NCBI RefSeq assembly: GCF_042850945.1
Contig: NZ_AP031496.1
Coordinates: 4,898,001-4,962,000 of the forward strand
Source: Halioxenophilus aromaticivorans
GTDB lineage: Bacteria > Pseudomonadota > Gammaproteobacteria > Pseudomonadales > Cellvibrionaceae
Reading direction: 5' to 3'
Length of the DNA stretch: 64,000 nt
Position numbers and translations under genes: made by a program
Shown: positions 28,270-37,947 of the stretch, piece after piece
Layout of the letters: each line of letters starts with the position of its first letter
Position numbering within the stretch: the stretch's first letter is position 1
Notes under the pieces: generated by a model
Told to the model about the DNA's origin: nothing
Seen by the model: only the letters and a program-made list of their open reading frames with translations
The model's database searches: none

Positions 28270-28836
28270 TTAAAAGCTGTAATAACCAGACAACATACGC
28301 ACCGGCGTACCTTGGCTGCCCTGGGCCCGCACCACAACACGAAATACGTTGGCCATGGGGATTTCATCGGCTTGTTTGTAATTGTTGTTCAGGTCTACAC
28401 CGATGTTTTGGCCCGGCATGGCCATCTCGCCTAGGTGCTCAATAAAATAGCTGGCACTGTAGCCCGCGGTACTGAGCTGCGCCGCAGCTTTGGTATTGTT
28501 TTTGGCCCAAGTGGTTTTGGCCAAATAATCCGAGGGGCCTTTGCCCTCGGCGTACAAACCGTTGGTACCGTTATCGTTAAACGCGGCAACGCCGGCCGCC
28601 GCCATTACGCTATTGATATGCGCTTCGGCTTCCAACAACGCTGACTCAGCCACTTGAAACACCACGTTAGATTCTCGTACCGCGTTGGTGGCACGCTCCT
28701 GTATCACCACACCCCGGTTGGCAGACAACACCACCATGGTAAGCACGAGCAATAAAATTAAACTCACAATCAGCACTGCACCGCGCTGGCTATCCATGAC
28801 GGTGGAAGATTGCTTTCTTGCCGATAACTCAAACAC
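28270..28836 (-). CDS. pilX: Minor pilin PilX, copy A
   Basis: A 188-aa PilX/GspK-like minor pilin. The prepilin-type N-terminus SQRGAVLIVSLILLLVLT lacks Glu at +5, as expected for tip-type pilins. The family block NAVRESNVVFQVAESALLEAE follows. The start is a GTG at 28836 behind a G-rich ribosome site, 4 bp after the pilW stop; an ATG at 28797 is the alternative. PilX is part of the priming complex that starts pilus assembly and presents PilY1. Its closest visible relative is copy B at 34396-34962. Confidence 0.88.
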   Translation of the reverse strand: MFELSARKQSSTVMDSQRGAVLIVSLILLLVLTMVVLSANRGVVIQERATNAVRESNVVFQVAESALLEAEAHINSVMAAAGVAAFNDNGTNGLYAEGKGPSDYLAKTTWAKNNTKAAAQLSTAGYSASYFIEHLGEMAMPGQNIGVDLNNNYKQADEIPMANVFRVVVRAQGSQGTPVRMLSGYYSF

Positions 28837-28840
28837 GAAA

Positions 28841-29821
28841 TTAGCCCCCCGGTGCCGTGCGATTACGAATATTGGTGGTTGCGGTGTAAGTGCGATTGAG
28901 CTGATTACCCTGCACTAACTCCTCACTGGCAACGGTAATGGTGGTTCGAACGGCAATAATTTGCTGCGGGTCCGCCACCGCTGCAGGGGCAACAAATTGC
29001 TCTACCGCGAGGTCGTCGTCGTTATCAATGCCGAATTCCACTTGGAAATCTTCAACGTTGGCAATCAACTCAAAACTTTGATCGTTCTCTCGACGAAACA
29101 GTGCATTGTTTTGGTTTTGCCCCTGGGCAACAAAATAGGTGAACACCACGGGTTTCATCACTGTGGCGTCTAAGCCATACAATGCTTGGAACTGATCCGA
29201 ACTATTGCTAATGCTATTGCTGTTTTTGTCGGTAAATGCGGTGCTGTTATCACGCTCAATAGTTTGGTTAGCGCCGCCGGTTTTAATAAAGATTTCGCCC
29301 TGGCTGCAGTTGCTTACTAGCAGCACGGCGCCATCATCGATACCGCCCGGGCAGCTACCATTGAGGGTGATGTCGCCGGCCAAGCTGGTTAAGCTGGCGG
29401 CCAAATTAAATACCCCTGGGCACACCGGCGCTGCACTAACAATTTGCAACGTGTCCGTATTCGGAATCACATTCTTACTGCCAACCTTAGTGGTGGCGTC
29501 TGCGGTGTTGCCGCCGACGGTATCCAAACTGTAGTAGTCGTAAAACGACGGGCTGGGTGCCCCCTGAAGGCCGTTGGTTAACGTGGTGCGATCTCGCAAG
29601 CAACCGCTAAAATCCGCGTTGCGAATATCTCGGCTAAGCACTTCCACCGCAACGCGTCCGCCATCCTGCACGCTGGCCATGGCGTTTTGTAATCGCGCAC
29701 TGTCTCTGCTGCTGCTAAAAATTTGGGTTACGCCAAACAAAAGCGTTACGCCCAAGGCCATAGCCACCAGCAGTTCTACCAGGGTAAAACCCCGTGTCGA
29801 AACTATTTTTAAGTGTCCCAT
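28841..29821 (-). CDS. pilW: Minor pilin PilW, copy A
   Basis: A 326-aa PilW-type minor pilin with prepilin motif TRGFTLVELLVAMALG, Glu at +5 present. The family block follows: SSRDSARLQNAMASVQDGGRVAVEVLSRDIRNADFSGC. The large C-terminal domain contains AAPVCPG and LLVSNCSQGEIF cysteines. It starts 2 bases after the pilV stop. It would join PilV, PilX, PilE and FimU in the pilus priming tip. Confidence 0.9.
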   Translation of the reverse strand: MGHLKIVSTRGFTLVELLVAMALGVTLLFGVTQIFSSSRDSARLQNAMASVQDGGRVAVEVLSRDIRNADFSGCLRDRTTLTNGLQGAPSPSFYDYYSLDTVGGNTADATTKVGSKNVIPNTDTLQIVSAAPVCPGVFNLAASLTSLAGDITLNGSCPGGIDDGAVLLVSNCSQGEIFIKTGGANQTIERDNSTAFTDKNSNSISNSSDQFQALYGLDATVMKPVVFTYFVAQGQNQNNALFRRENDQSFELIANVEDFQVEFGIDNDDDLAVEQFVAPAAVADPQQIIAVRTTITVASEELVQGNQLNRTYTATTNIRNRTAPGG

Positions 29822-29823
29822 GG

Positions 29824-30351
29824 CTACAGCTGCACTTCCAATTCAAACTGTTGTAACTCGCCGTTAGCATCGGGAAAATCGTCATCGATACGAATGGCCT
29901 CACGCCAATTTACATTGATGGTATGAGTGTCGGTGGCGACGTTGTACACGATAGCGCCACCGCCTTGGGGTAGCCCCCCATCGGTTAGCCCACCTTTAAT
30001 CGCCTGGCTCCACTCAAATGCGTCACGCTGTGCAATTTGCGCCGGCGTACAATTATTGCCGCAGCGCTGCTGGGCCAATTGAGTAAAATCCAAATTATTG
30101 TATGCACCGTTGTCCACACCCTCAGCGTTGGAACGCATACGCTCCGCCATATCGTAGGCGTAAATAGTTGCCATGGTGCGAAAGCTACTGCCGGCAATAT
30201 TTTTGGCACCCATGAGTTGAATGCTGGCCATGCCAAGAAAGCCGATGGACAAAATAATAATGGCCACCAGTATTTCTACCATGGTAACGCCGTGTTGAGC
30301 CTGGCCCTTAGCTGGCGCAGAAAACTGATTGTGTTGTTTAATAGGGGCCAT
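29824..30351 (-). CDS. pilV: Minor pilin PilV, copy A
   Basis: A 175-aa PilV protein with prepilin motif HGVTMVEILVAIIILSIG and the family block GMASIQLMGAKNIAGSSFRTMATIYAYDMAERMRSNAEG. It opens the copy A operon. No fimU precedes it, in contrast to copy B. Compared with copy B (163 aa), the N-terminal leader is longer (about 20 residues) and the middle insertion differs (RCGNNCTPAQIAQ). Confidence 0.9.
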   Translation of the reverse strand: MAPIKQHNQFSAPAKGQAQHGVTMVEILVAIIILSIGFLGMASIQLMGAKNIAGSSFRTMATIYAYDMAERMRSNAEGVDNGAYNNLDFTQLAQQRCGNNCTPAQIAQRDAFEWSQAIKGGLTDGGLPQGGGAIVYNVATDTHTINVNWREAIRIDDDFPDANGELQQFELEVQL

Positions 30352-30701
30352 CTACTCCCACCCTTGCGTGTCTTTTTGGTACTTTTTTGCAGCGCTGTTG
30401 TCGTCTTTCATGCCTCACCTTAGCCAACAGATGCCTCCGCTTTGCCGTCTCAAAGAGCGGCGATTGTGAATCAGTTTAGAGTTATCAACTTCCCTTGGCG
30501 GGCAAAGATTGACACTTTAGGTCTCAACTGGTCACTTTACGTCCAAAAAGACAGATTTTTGACTTCGCACAAACATACAACATCCATGGTTTTGCACCTA
30601 GAAACTTAACATTAAATGGCGGCTGGATAAGACAAGTGGCGAGTAGGTTGGGATAAACGGCGACAACGATTACAGCGGTTTTTTACGACACCCATAAACG
30701 T
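30352..30701. other. Intergenic region between the two minor-pilin operons
   Basis: About 350 bp between pilV-A and the terminator of pilY1-B. It should hold the promoter of operon A. I found no clear sigma-54 or sigma-70 promoter and no gene. Confidence 0.4.
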
Positions 30702-30735
30702 AAAAACCCCAGCGCGATCGGCTCGCACTGGGGTT
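30702..30735 (-). terminator. Terminator of the copy B minor-pilin operon
   Basis: CCCCAG (30707-30712) pairs with CTGGGG (30728-30733). On the minus strand the hairpin is followed by TTTTT. It lies 28 bp after the pilY1-B stop. Confidence 0.75.
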
Positions 30736-30762
30736 GGTAAAGGCAGAGAATTAGCGGTTAAT

Positions 30763-33700
30763 TTAGCGCCTTAAAAGGTCTTGCCAGGACATTCTACCGA
30801 GGGTTTTGTTGTGCAACGCGCAGCGTGTTTGATAAGTGATCTCACCGGTTGTATTAGACACCGCTACTTTAACAGGTGTATAACCTTCGGCGCAGCTATT
30901 GGTACTTGTCGGGTCGGCAATGGTTGCTGTACCCGCCGGCATACCTCCAATCTCGGTGCCAACATACCCCAGATCGTCCTCATCCACTTGCCCATCGCCA
31001 TTAATGTCTTCCGTGGGTAAATTGGAAGCCATGCCATCCCAAGCAACACTGATAATCCAGCCCGAACCACCGTTGCCACAAAGCGAAGAGGTGGGCAGAG
31101 ACGTGGTAAATAACACCGAGCCGCGGCTCACGTTGGGGTTTACGGTGATGCGCTCACCGGCTTCTGGCATGGCCATGCCCCAGCCATGCTTGCCATCGGT
31201 GTTGGCATCACTGTACCAAGTAATATCTTCACCGGTGACTTTACGCGTTGGCAGCGTTTGGCCGTTGTCCATGGTTACATTGGCGTCCACCAGCGTTCGG
31301 GTTTGCAAATCACTGCTGCTTAAGTTGGCATCTCCACGATCCCACACCGCGTAGAAACCGGTAGCATCGGTGTTATCGTAGTCGTCTTCTTCTAGTATTT
31401 TGCCGGTACCAAAATACACCAAAGAATTGTAGCCATTACCCGCCGAGGCGGTGTCTGGGTTCAGAGCCACGGAAGGCTGGGTAGTAATTGGCTGGCTACC
31501 GGTATTAAACAAAGGATTGGCGCCATAGGCAGAGCCCCATTCGGATTCGTCGTCACTGGAGACATCGTAGACCCAAAGGTTACCTTGCAGATCACCCACA
31601 TAAATACGATCGGCAATGCGGTCCGAATTAAAATCCGCCAGCACCGGCGTGCTCATACCGTTTTCGCCCAACAGCGATGTGACCGAAAGTGACCCGGCAT
31701 CCAGTTTCATCCAATCACCGGTGGTCCAGTTACCATCAGCGCCTTGCTCTATAAACACAATAAACAGTTTTGCTTGGCCGTCATCGCTGTTGTAACCATT
31801 GCCGAACACGGCGGCCCATTTGCCGTTGTTCATCATGCTCATTTGTACTTTGCCGTAGATATAACCGACGTCTGAATCTTGCTCTGGGCCGAATTCCCAC
31901 AGCACCAAATTTTCTATGTTGCTTTCGTCTTTACTGAACGTTGTTGGGTCGGTGACGTCCAGCGCATAAATACCACGGCCTCCGGCACGCAGGCCGCCGG
32001 CAATAATGGTGCGCCACGAGGGCGAGTCAGCCCCGGCTGGATCAATAAATACATCTGAAGCGGTTATCCCACCGTCGACAAAAAACCGGTGCTCATAACG
32101 CTCATCGGTGAGGTAGTACAAGCCCTCTTCCGTGCTATCTTCGTTATAGAGCAGGCCAGGAATGTAGCCGAATAGTTCCTTGCCGCCGTTATCAGGATCA
32201 CCATCAAATGCGTGCAACATGCCATCGTTGGCACCCACATAAACCACCGACTGGCGGTATTCTTTCTTTTTGGCAAACTGAGAATATTTCTGCGTAGCAG
32301 ATCCAAATTGAGTGATTAGCTTGCCATCGGCCGATTTGGAGCCGTAGTCCGGGTAATTGAGTTCCGGCTCACCCACCTCAATTGGTGATGAGTTAACAAT
32401 ATCACCCAGTAACCCCAAACTTTCTATAGAGCCATCGCTATTGTAGGAAGCGCGATCTCGAAAACCATCGTAATGCTTGCCGCGAATATAATTAATTACG
32501 GTTTTTGCGTGACTGGAATCGCCATCGCCCTCTAAATCCCCTTTAGCCTCGGCGCTGAAGCCGTTTAAATTTGCTTCGGTAAATTCGATACCATCGCCGT
32601 CTGCAGATAGGGTGAATATCAATCGGTCTTCGTGGCCATCGTCGCCAAGATTCAACACTCTATCATTCAACTTTTCCGCCGCGGACCATTTTGCTTTTGT
32701 GGCGAATTCTTTAGTACTTTCATTGTATGGGTAGCTGTGTAGGTCACCTGTCCAACGAAAATCTTCTCGATGATAGGTCGCCTGATAGAGCGCAGTGCCC
32801 GCCTCAATGGAGCCAGAGTTAAATGCCACCGCGGTTTGCGAGCCAGATTTAGAAATAATCTCTTCGAAAATCTCTTGGAAGCTTTTCACCAACTGATCGC
32901 CATCGTCGGCTTGGTACAATTTACCAGTGGTAGCGTTATTCCCGGTTTCGTCCAAGTCGACGCCAACACCCACCCCGTTATCCACCGCGTTGGTGATAAC
33001 AGTGGATGGGCTAACACCAAAGCCGGCTATTAGATAAGTCGTAATATTATTGCGTACCGCCTCGCCTTCTGCCGTACCATCGGGCTTTCTTAGATCTGGG
33101 CGCAGATCCATATCGTAAAGCGCCAGAGCAACATCATCCAGAACGTCGTCAGAACCGTTGGTTGAAGTTTGGTTATGGCTAGAGGCATAACTCGATACGT
33201 CCGAGCTGACTTCCGAGTCCCGAGATGGCTGACCATCGGTCATCATCACAACGTAGTTTTTTTGGCACCAGGCTTCAATAACCGGTTCTGTTGGTGCTTT
33301 TCCGCCGGTAGCGCCTTCATATTTCGGGTTGGTATTAAAAACAGAAGTGCCTTTCGCAACTTTGCTGGTACCGGTAGATTTTGTGAATTCATCGGCGGGC
33401 TCTGGGTGCAGCACCAGGTTTTGATCTTGGGTACCCTCAATAAAATAGCGCCCCATGTCGTACAGGGTTTCACCCAGCGGAGTCGCCCAATAAGCTACGA
33501 TATTATTGATTTCTTCAATCATTACATCGGCATGGGTTTTATCTGAACTACCATCAACGAACTCATCAACCGAATCTATATGAACCATAACTCGGCCACC
33601 GGATTCATGATCGAAACCGCCCAAGCCGATTCGAATATCATCCAAACCACGCACGAGTAGTTTGGCGGCATCCTGAACAATCTCTATTCGTTCGCCCACG

Positions 33701-34320
33701 CCGAACTTTTGGTCTTCCTCACCCCAGTTATCTGCACCTGTTTGACTATCATTAGAAAAATAGTAATTCCAGAAATTGCCCTTACCCGCCTCTCCGTGAT
33801 CGAAAAAGTCTCGGTTGTCGTCAATCTGAGAGCCCGGGTTCGAATAGTTATTAAAGTCCGCGGAATACTTAACAAAATACTTATCTTCCTTGTCAAAACA
33901 CGCTTTGGGCTTACCAGTAACCAAGTCCGTACCCGGTGTATTCCCCCACGCATAAGTTATTCCGTTATGAAAAATAAGTGCATTGCCACTTGCATCGGTT
34001 CGAGCCTCAACTTCATGGTAATACGTCCGGGTTCCACCTCTGCGACCACCTGAGTAAGTAGTGTAGGTATTTGGCAACACCATCGTTGAGCTACAATTAC
34101 TGTAATTTTTAGTAGCGTCGTAATTCCCATAATAGAAATCATCGACCATCGACCCAGAATCATCCAGCACCAACATAACATTGTGTTCAATGTTTGAGGT
34201 TAACAATAGCGGCACATCCGGCAATTCCAGAGAATACACAGTATGGCTTACGGATAACGCCAAGCCGCCCGCCAATGCCGGCGCGGCGCTGCGATTAAGA
34301 TGTTTAAATAATTTATTCAC
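30763..34320 (-). CDS. pilY1: PilY1-like pilus tip adhesin, copy B
   Basis: A 1,185-aa PilY1 with GTG start and AAGGA upstream. After the signal peptide (ending SHTVYS-LELP) comes the vWA-like part with VLDDSGSM, then the propeller with VYVGANDGMLHAFDGD and LYYLTDERYEHRFFVDGG. A calcium-type loop DFNSDRIADRIYVGD is present, and close to the C-terminus there is an EF-hand/dockerin-like DINGDGQVDEDDLG. Cysteines are conserved with copy A (CQKNYV). Role as for PilY1: pilus tip adhesion and assembly. It is distinct enough from copy A in the vWA part to suggest different surface specificity. Confidence 0.92.
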   Translation of the reverse strand: MNKLFKHLNRSAAPALAGGLALSVSHTVYSLELPDVPLLLTSNIEHNVMLVLDDSGSMVDDFYYGNYDATKNYSNCSSTMVLPNTYTTYSGGRRGGTRTYYHEVEARTDASGNALIFHNGITYAWGNTPGTDLVTGKPKACFDKEDKYFVKYSADFNNYSNPGSQIDDNRDFFDHGEAGKGNFWNYYFSNDSQTGADNWGEEDQKFGVGERIEIVQDAAKLLVRGLDDIRIGLGGFDHESGGRVMVHIDSVDEFVDGSSDKTHADVMIEEINNIVAYWATPLGETLYDMGRYFIEGTQDQNLVLHPEPADEFTKSTGTSKVAKGTSVFNTNPKYEGATGGKAPTEPVIEAWCQKNYVVMMTDGQPSRDSEVSSDVSSYASSHNQTSTNGSDDVLDDVALALYDMDLRPDLRKPDGTAEGEAVRNNITTYLIAGFGVSPSTVITNAVDNGVGVGVDLDETGNNATTGKLYQADDGDQLVKSFQEIFEEIISKSGSQTAVAFNSGSIEAGTALYQATYHREDFRWTGDLHSYPYNESTKEFATKAKWSAAEKLNDRVLNLGDDGHEDRLIFTLSADGDGIEFTEANLNGFSAEAKGDLEGDGDSSHAKTVINYIRGKHYDGFRDRASYNSDGSIESLGLLGDIVNSSPIEVGEPELNYPDYGSKSADGKLITQFGSATQKYSQFAKKKEYRQSVVYVGANDGMLHAFDGDPDNGGKELFGYIPGLLYNEDSTEEGLYYLTDERYEHRFFVDGGITASDVFIDPAGADSPSWRTIIAGGLRAGGRGIYALDVTDPTTFSKDESNIENLVLWEFGPEQDSDVGYIYGKVQMSMMNNGKWAAVFGNGYNSDDGQAKLFIVFIEQGADGNWTTGDWMKLDAGSLSVTSLLGENGMSTPVLADFNSDRIADRIYVGDLQGNLWVYDVSSDDESEWGSAYGANPLFNTGSQPITTQPSVALNPDTASAGNGYNSLVYFGTGKILEEDDYDNTDATGFYAVWDRGDANLSSSDLQTRTLVDANVTMDNGQTLPTRKVTGEDITWYSDANTDGKHGWGMAMPEAGERITVNPNVSRGSVLFTTSLPTSSLCGNGGSGWIISVAWDGMASNLPTEDINGDGQVDEDDLGYVGTEIGGMPAGTATIADPTSTNSCAEGYTPVKVAVSNTTGEITYQTRCALHNKTLGRMSWQDLLRR

Positions 34321-34395
34321 TGGTACCGTCCTTTTCGGCCAACCAAACCCGGGCCGAAATTTTTTGTTACACCATGTTGTAGTAAGCGCTTCAAC

Positions 34396-34962
34396 CTACA
34401 GCGCATTAACGCTGTAATATCCCGCTATAATCTGTTCCGTAACGCCGTTAGGCCCCACAGCGCGAACCACCACACGGAAAACATCTGCCATTGGGCTATC
34501 GTGTGGGAATGAATAGTCGTTTTGCATGGAGACGTCCTGCATACCGCCGATCATGCTCACCTGGCCCATGCTTTCAATAAAATACCAAGCCTGGTAGTTG
34601 TCTACGATGCTTTCCGCTGCGCGCAACTTGTTGCCGGCAGTATCCCAGGTACTGTCGGCCAAGTAGTCGCCTGGACCATCCCCTTCAGAATACAGGCCAC
34701 CTGTACCCATCGAGTTAAAGTTGGCAAAGCCCGCAGCATCCAATGTGTCGATAAAGTTTTCCGCTTCCACTAAGGCGGATTCTGCCACCTGAAAAACTAG
34801 GTTAGTTTCCCGAATGGCAGAGGTCATCCGCTCCTGCATAATCACGTTGCTATTAGCACTCATCACCACCACGGTTAGCACTAATAGAATCACCAAACTT
34901 ACTGCCAGCACAGCGCCAGATTGACTACTAGGACTGGCAGTATTTAATGTTCTTCTTTTCAT
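34396..34962 (-). CDS. pilX: Minor pilin PilX, copy B
   Basis: A 188-aa protein, the same length as copy A, with prepilin-like SQSGAVLAVSLVILLVLT (no Glu at +5) and the block SAIRETNLVFQVAESALVEAE. The C-terminus DVFRVVVRAVGPNG-x-TEQIIAGYYS matches the copy A ending. It lies between pilW-B and pilY1-B in the same direction. Confidence 0.9.
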   Translation of the reverse strand: MKRRTLNTASPSSQSGAVLAVSLVILLVLTVVVMSANSNVIMQERMTSAIRETNLVFQVAESALVEAENFIDTLDAAGFANFNSMGTGGLYSEGDGPGDYLADSTWDTAGNKLRAAESIVDNYQAWYFIESMGQVSMIGGMQDVSMQNDYSFPHDSPMADVFRVVVRAVGPNGVTEQIIAGYYSVNAL

Positions 34963-34987
34963 ACTATTTCTAAACCTTGCAAGCGAT

Positions 34988-35962
34988 TTAATTGCTAGCT
35001 TCGGATAACACCAGGCGATTTCGAATGCTTGAGGTGCCCGAATAAGTGCGCGTTAATGGCTGCCCGTTTAATTCGCTGTTGCTGCGAACAGTTAAACTCA
35101 CGCGAGCGGATACCACCTGAGACATATCGGTTGGGCTAGCGGAGAATACATCCGCTGCTCCGTCGGCTGGGTCACTGGTATCACTGCCGTACATAATTTC
35201 AAAACTTTCCACATTAGGTACTAACTCTTGCACATCGCCGTTATCGCGCCGGTAAAGCGATGTTCCGTTACGCGTGTTTGTTGCTAAGAAATATTCACGC
35301 ACAAAAGGTCGTAGCACCTGCGCTTCTTCGCGATAGGTGGTTTGGAAAATCGCTGAGGAATTGCTAAGCGAACCTACCGGCGAGGTAGTATGCTCGATGG
35401 TGGTAGCGGTATCGGCGTTGGTTTTGACAAAAATATCACCAAACTGGCAATTGCTTACTAAAAGGATAGTGCCTTGCGGAATGGCGCAACTGGTACGGAA
35501 GGTCAATGGGTCGTCTTCGTCACCGGCGGAGCTGTCTAGGCTGCTGATGCCGTCGCAAGCCGGCTGCGCTCCAACAATTCGAACGGTGCTGGTGCCATCA
35601 AGTACTTTTCGGCCACCAATCGTGGCATCCTTGGCGTTAGTAGTACCGGTGATACCGCCGCCATTAAAAAAGCCGGTAAAGTCACCGCCACCGGTTACCA
35701 AGTTCTGCACACGAGATTTATCATTCACACAACCGGCAAAATCAGCATTGCGAAAATCACGACTAATAAAATCCATGGCGATACGGCCGGTGTCTTGCAC
35801 CGATGCCATAGCCTCCTGTACTCGAGTGCCCTCGCGAGAGCTATCAAACACCGTCAAAACCCCAAGCATTAATAAAACGCCCAAGCCCATAGCAACGAGC
35901 AGCTCGATCATCGAGAATCCTCGTTGGCCTTTGACTTGGAATTTTGTGGGCGCGAATATCAT
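34988..35962 (-). CDS. pilW: Minor pilin PilW, copy B
   Basis: A 324-aa PilW with prepilin motif QRGFSMIELLVAMGLG and the block SREGTRVQEAMASVQDTGRIAMDFISRDFRNADF. I chose the ATG at 35962 with GGAG upstream. A longer frame from 36067 would overlap pilV by 80 bp and adds residues without pilin character. The C-terminal domain retains the paired cysteines seen in copy A (LLVSNCQFGDIF). Confidence 0.9.
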   Translation of the reverse strand: MIFAPTKFQVKGQRGFSMIELLVAMGLGVLLMLGVLTVFDSSREGTRVQEAMASVQDTGRIAMDFISRDFRNADFAGCVNDKSRVQNLVTGGGDFTGFFNGGGITGTTNAKDATIGGRKVLDGTSTVRIVGAQPACDGISSLDSSAGDEDDPLTFRTSCAIPQGTILLVSNCQFGDIFVKTNADTATTIEHTTSPVGSLSNSSAIFQTTYREEAQVLRPFVREYFLATNTRNGTSLYRRDNGDVQELVPNVESFEIMYGSDTSDPADGAADVFSASPTDMSQVVSARVSLTVRSNSELNGQPLTRTYSGTSSIRNRLVLSEASN

Positions 35963-35987
35963 GCCTTGCTCCGAATTCACTTCGTTT

Positions 35988-36479
35988 TTATAGCCGTACG
36001 GTGAGGACAAGTTCTTGTTCGGTGTCGCTATCGTCTTGTTCGTAACGGCCGGTTTGGACATTTTCATTCCAAGTAATGGTTATTTCGTAGGTTTCTTCAT
36101 CGGAATCAAATTCAATTTCGCCGGCGCCACCGGGCAAACCACCATCGGTAGGCTTAGCCTCAATCATTTGCTTCCATTGATACACGTCTAGGTCTGCTTG
36201 GTCGGCAAAACTGCAGGTTGTACAGTTGGGATCCGTTGCGCTGGATGTTTTGGAGTTGTTGTAGCTGTTGGCGTTGATACCCGCAATATTGGCGCGCATG
36301 CGCTCCACCATGTCGTAGGCGTATAGAGTAGCAACGGTGCGGTACTGGCTATTGGTGACATTTTTGGTGCCCATCAGCTGAACGCTGGCCAGGCCCAAAA
36401 ACCCAATGGAAAGGATAATAACGGTAACTAAAATCTCAATGAGCGTTATACCGCGTTGATGTTGTACCGAGTGCATCAT
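35988..36479 (-). CDS. pilV: Minor pilin PilV, copy B
   Basis: A 163-aa PilV with prepilin motif QRGITLIEILVTVIILSIG and the block LASVQLMGTKNVTNSQYRTVATLYAYDMVERMRANIAG, clearly paralogous to copy A. A CTTC-type cysteine pair lies in the middle (DPNCTTCSFAD). It is preceded by fimU, so operon B has the full fimU-pilV-pilW-pilX-pilY1 order. Confidence 0.9.
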   Translation of the reverse strand: MMHSVQHQRGITLIEILVTVIILSIGFLGLASVQLMGTKNVTNSQYRTVATLYAYDMVERMRANIAGINANSYNNSKTSSATDPNCTTCSFADQADLDVYQWKQMIEAKPTDGGLPGGAGEIEFDSDEETYEITITWNENVQTGRYEQDDSDTEQELVLTVRL

Positions 36480-36558
36480 AAAAACCTACTTCTACTCAGC
36501 CAGGGTCATCAACGCGGTAATTATTCAGCACTGCTGTGCTGACATGGTTCAGTATTGG

Positions 36559-37083
36559 TTATGGGCCATTGCAGTCATCTGCATCGCCAATCCAAGCCGA
36601 ACCGCTAATTAACAAGTTGATGTATCGCCCGGTTTCGTCGTCGCGATTGTCACACAATTTAAATGCCTCTTCGGTGTCCGAAGGCGGCGTTCCAGTACCG
36701 TTAGCAGCGGCAAAGCCACGGCTATCAAACTCTATGGCGGTTGCGCCTGCTACGGCAGAAAGAGCGGAGCCACTGGCCAATGCCTGCCACACTCTTATTT
36801 CTTCACCGGTGTCCAACATATCGTCGTCATCGGCGTCGAGGTAAACGACTAACCCATTGGGCCAGTTGGTGCCATCGACTGGCGCTAAAAATACCCGCCC
36901 ACCCTGCCGCAGTGCTTCTGCTCGCGCATACTGTATGGCGGACAAAATCTCATTAGCGTTGGCAACCATGCGGTTACGCTGCATGGTTTCGTTAAAGTTA
37001 GGGACGGCCACCACTGCCAAAATTGCGACAATTGCAATCACGATCAGCAATTCAACAAGTGTAAAGCCCTTTTGGTTCACCAC
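36559..37083 (-). CDS. fimU: Minor pseudopilin FimU (GspH/FimT family)
   Basis: A 174-aa GspH-type pilin starting at GTG with AGGGG upstream. The prepilin motif QKGFTLVELLIVIAIVAILA keeps Glu at +5. Next come AIQYARAEALRQGGRVFLAP and an Asp-rich loop YLDADDDDMLDTGEE. Unlike the fimT product at 20949, it has the normal Glu5. In Pseudomonas FimU links the tip complex to the major pilin. It heads operon B. Confidence 0.88.
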   Translation of the reverse strand: MVNQKGFTLVELLIVIAIVAILAVVAVPNFNETMQRNRMVANANEILSAIQYARAEALRQGGRVFLAPVDGTNWPNGLVVYLDADDDDMLDTGEEIRVWQALASGSALSAVAGATAIEFDSRGFAAANGTGTPPSDTEEAFKLCDNRDDETGRYINLLISGSAWIGDADDCNGP

Positions 37084-37476
37084 TGTGTAACCCCTAAATA
37101 GATGAATAAAAGCTTAGTGGACGGCATTTTACATTGCAGCCCGGTGCGGATTAACGGCAATCAACCGCTCACTAGTGGGAACGGCAATTGACGAGGTGCT
37201 CTAATTCACGAATGAGCGGAATAGGATGATAACGCTAAGTAAAAACCCGGCGCGAGGGGAGAATAAAAAGAATGTCACACAGCGAAACCAACGGTCTCAA
37301 CCACAAGTGAAAATACGGGTAAAACGAGGCTGGAGCGGTAACAATCAGCTGTTATTGTCGCTCAGCTGTTTTAACGCTTAGCAGCATAACGCGGTTTACT
37401 AATTAGCGTAGACGATAATTTAACCAACGCAAATATTCGAACTCACGAGGTAATGACAAACCCTATGGCAATTGTC
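37084..37476. other. Intergenic region upstream of fimU
   Basis: About 390 bp between pilE and fimU with no gene. CAGCTGTT occurs twice close together near 37350-37380. I see no strong promoter consensus, although the operon B promoter should lie here. Confidence 0.4.
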
Positions 37477-37947
37477 TTACGGGCAGGTTTTTTCCCAGCA
37501 GGTTTCTTTACTACCAAAGGCGTTATCGTCACCGTTGCGATCCCAACCCCTCTGGCCAGTAGAACGCAGTGCAATGACGCCATCTCCGGCCATGCGGCCG
37601 TCGCTTTTCGGCGTGGCAGTAATGGTGTAAGAGGTCGCCGTGGACACGGCGATTTTAAGATCGTACAGCTTTTTGCTGCCGTCCAAGGGGGCTTCAGTGG
37701 CAAAGATGGTTGGCGCCGCCGGTGAAGTCACCGCGGCTGTTTTGCCATCCGCCCCAATGTAGCTGCCGTTAGTCGTGTAGAAACGCTCCATGGTTTGAGC
37801 GAACACCACCAACGCACCCATGGCGTCTTGCCGATAGCCTTTTTCCACGTGGGAGAAATAACTTGGCATGGCCACGGCGGAGAGTATGGCCACGATGGCC
37901 ACCACAATAACCAGCTCTATCAGAGTGAACCCGTGCTGTTTGCGCAT
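37477..37947 (-). CDS. pilE: Minor pilin PilE
   Basis: A 156-aa type IV pilin with leader MRKQHG and mature start FTLIELVIVVAIVAILSAVA, the PilE signature YFSHVEKGYRQDAMGAL, and a C-terminal disulfide loop closed by CWEKTCP. I chose the ATG at 37947 because AAGGA lies 6 bp upstream. It sits between ispH and fimU on the same strand. PilE is a core minor pilin of the priming complex; it is too different from a major PilA to be the main subunit, but that is judged by eye. Confidence 0.85.
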   Translation of the reverse strand: MRKQHGFTLIELVIVVAIVAILSAVAMPSYFSHVEKGYRQDAMGALVVFAQTMERFYTTNGSYIGADGKTAAVTSPAAPTIFATEAPLDGSKKLYDLKIAVSTATSYTITATPKSDGRMAGDGVIALRSTGQRGWDRNGDDNAFGSKETCWEKTCP

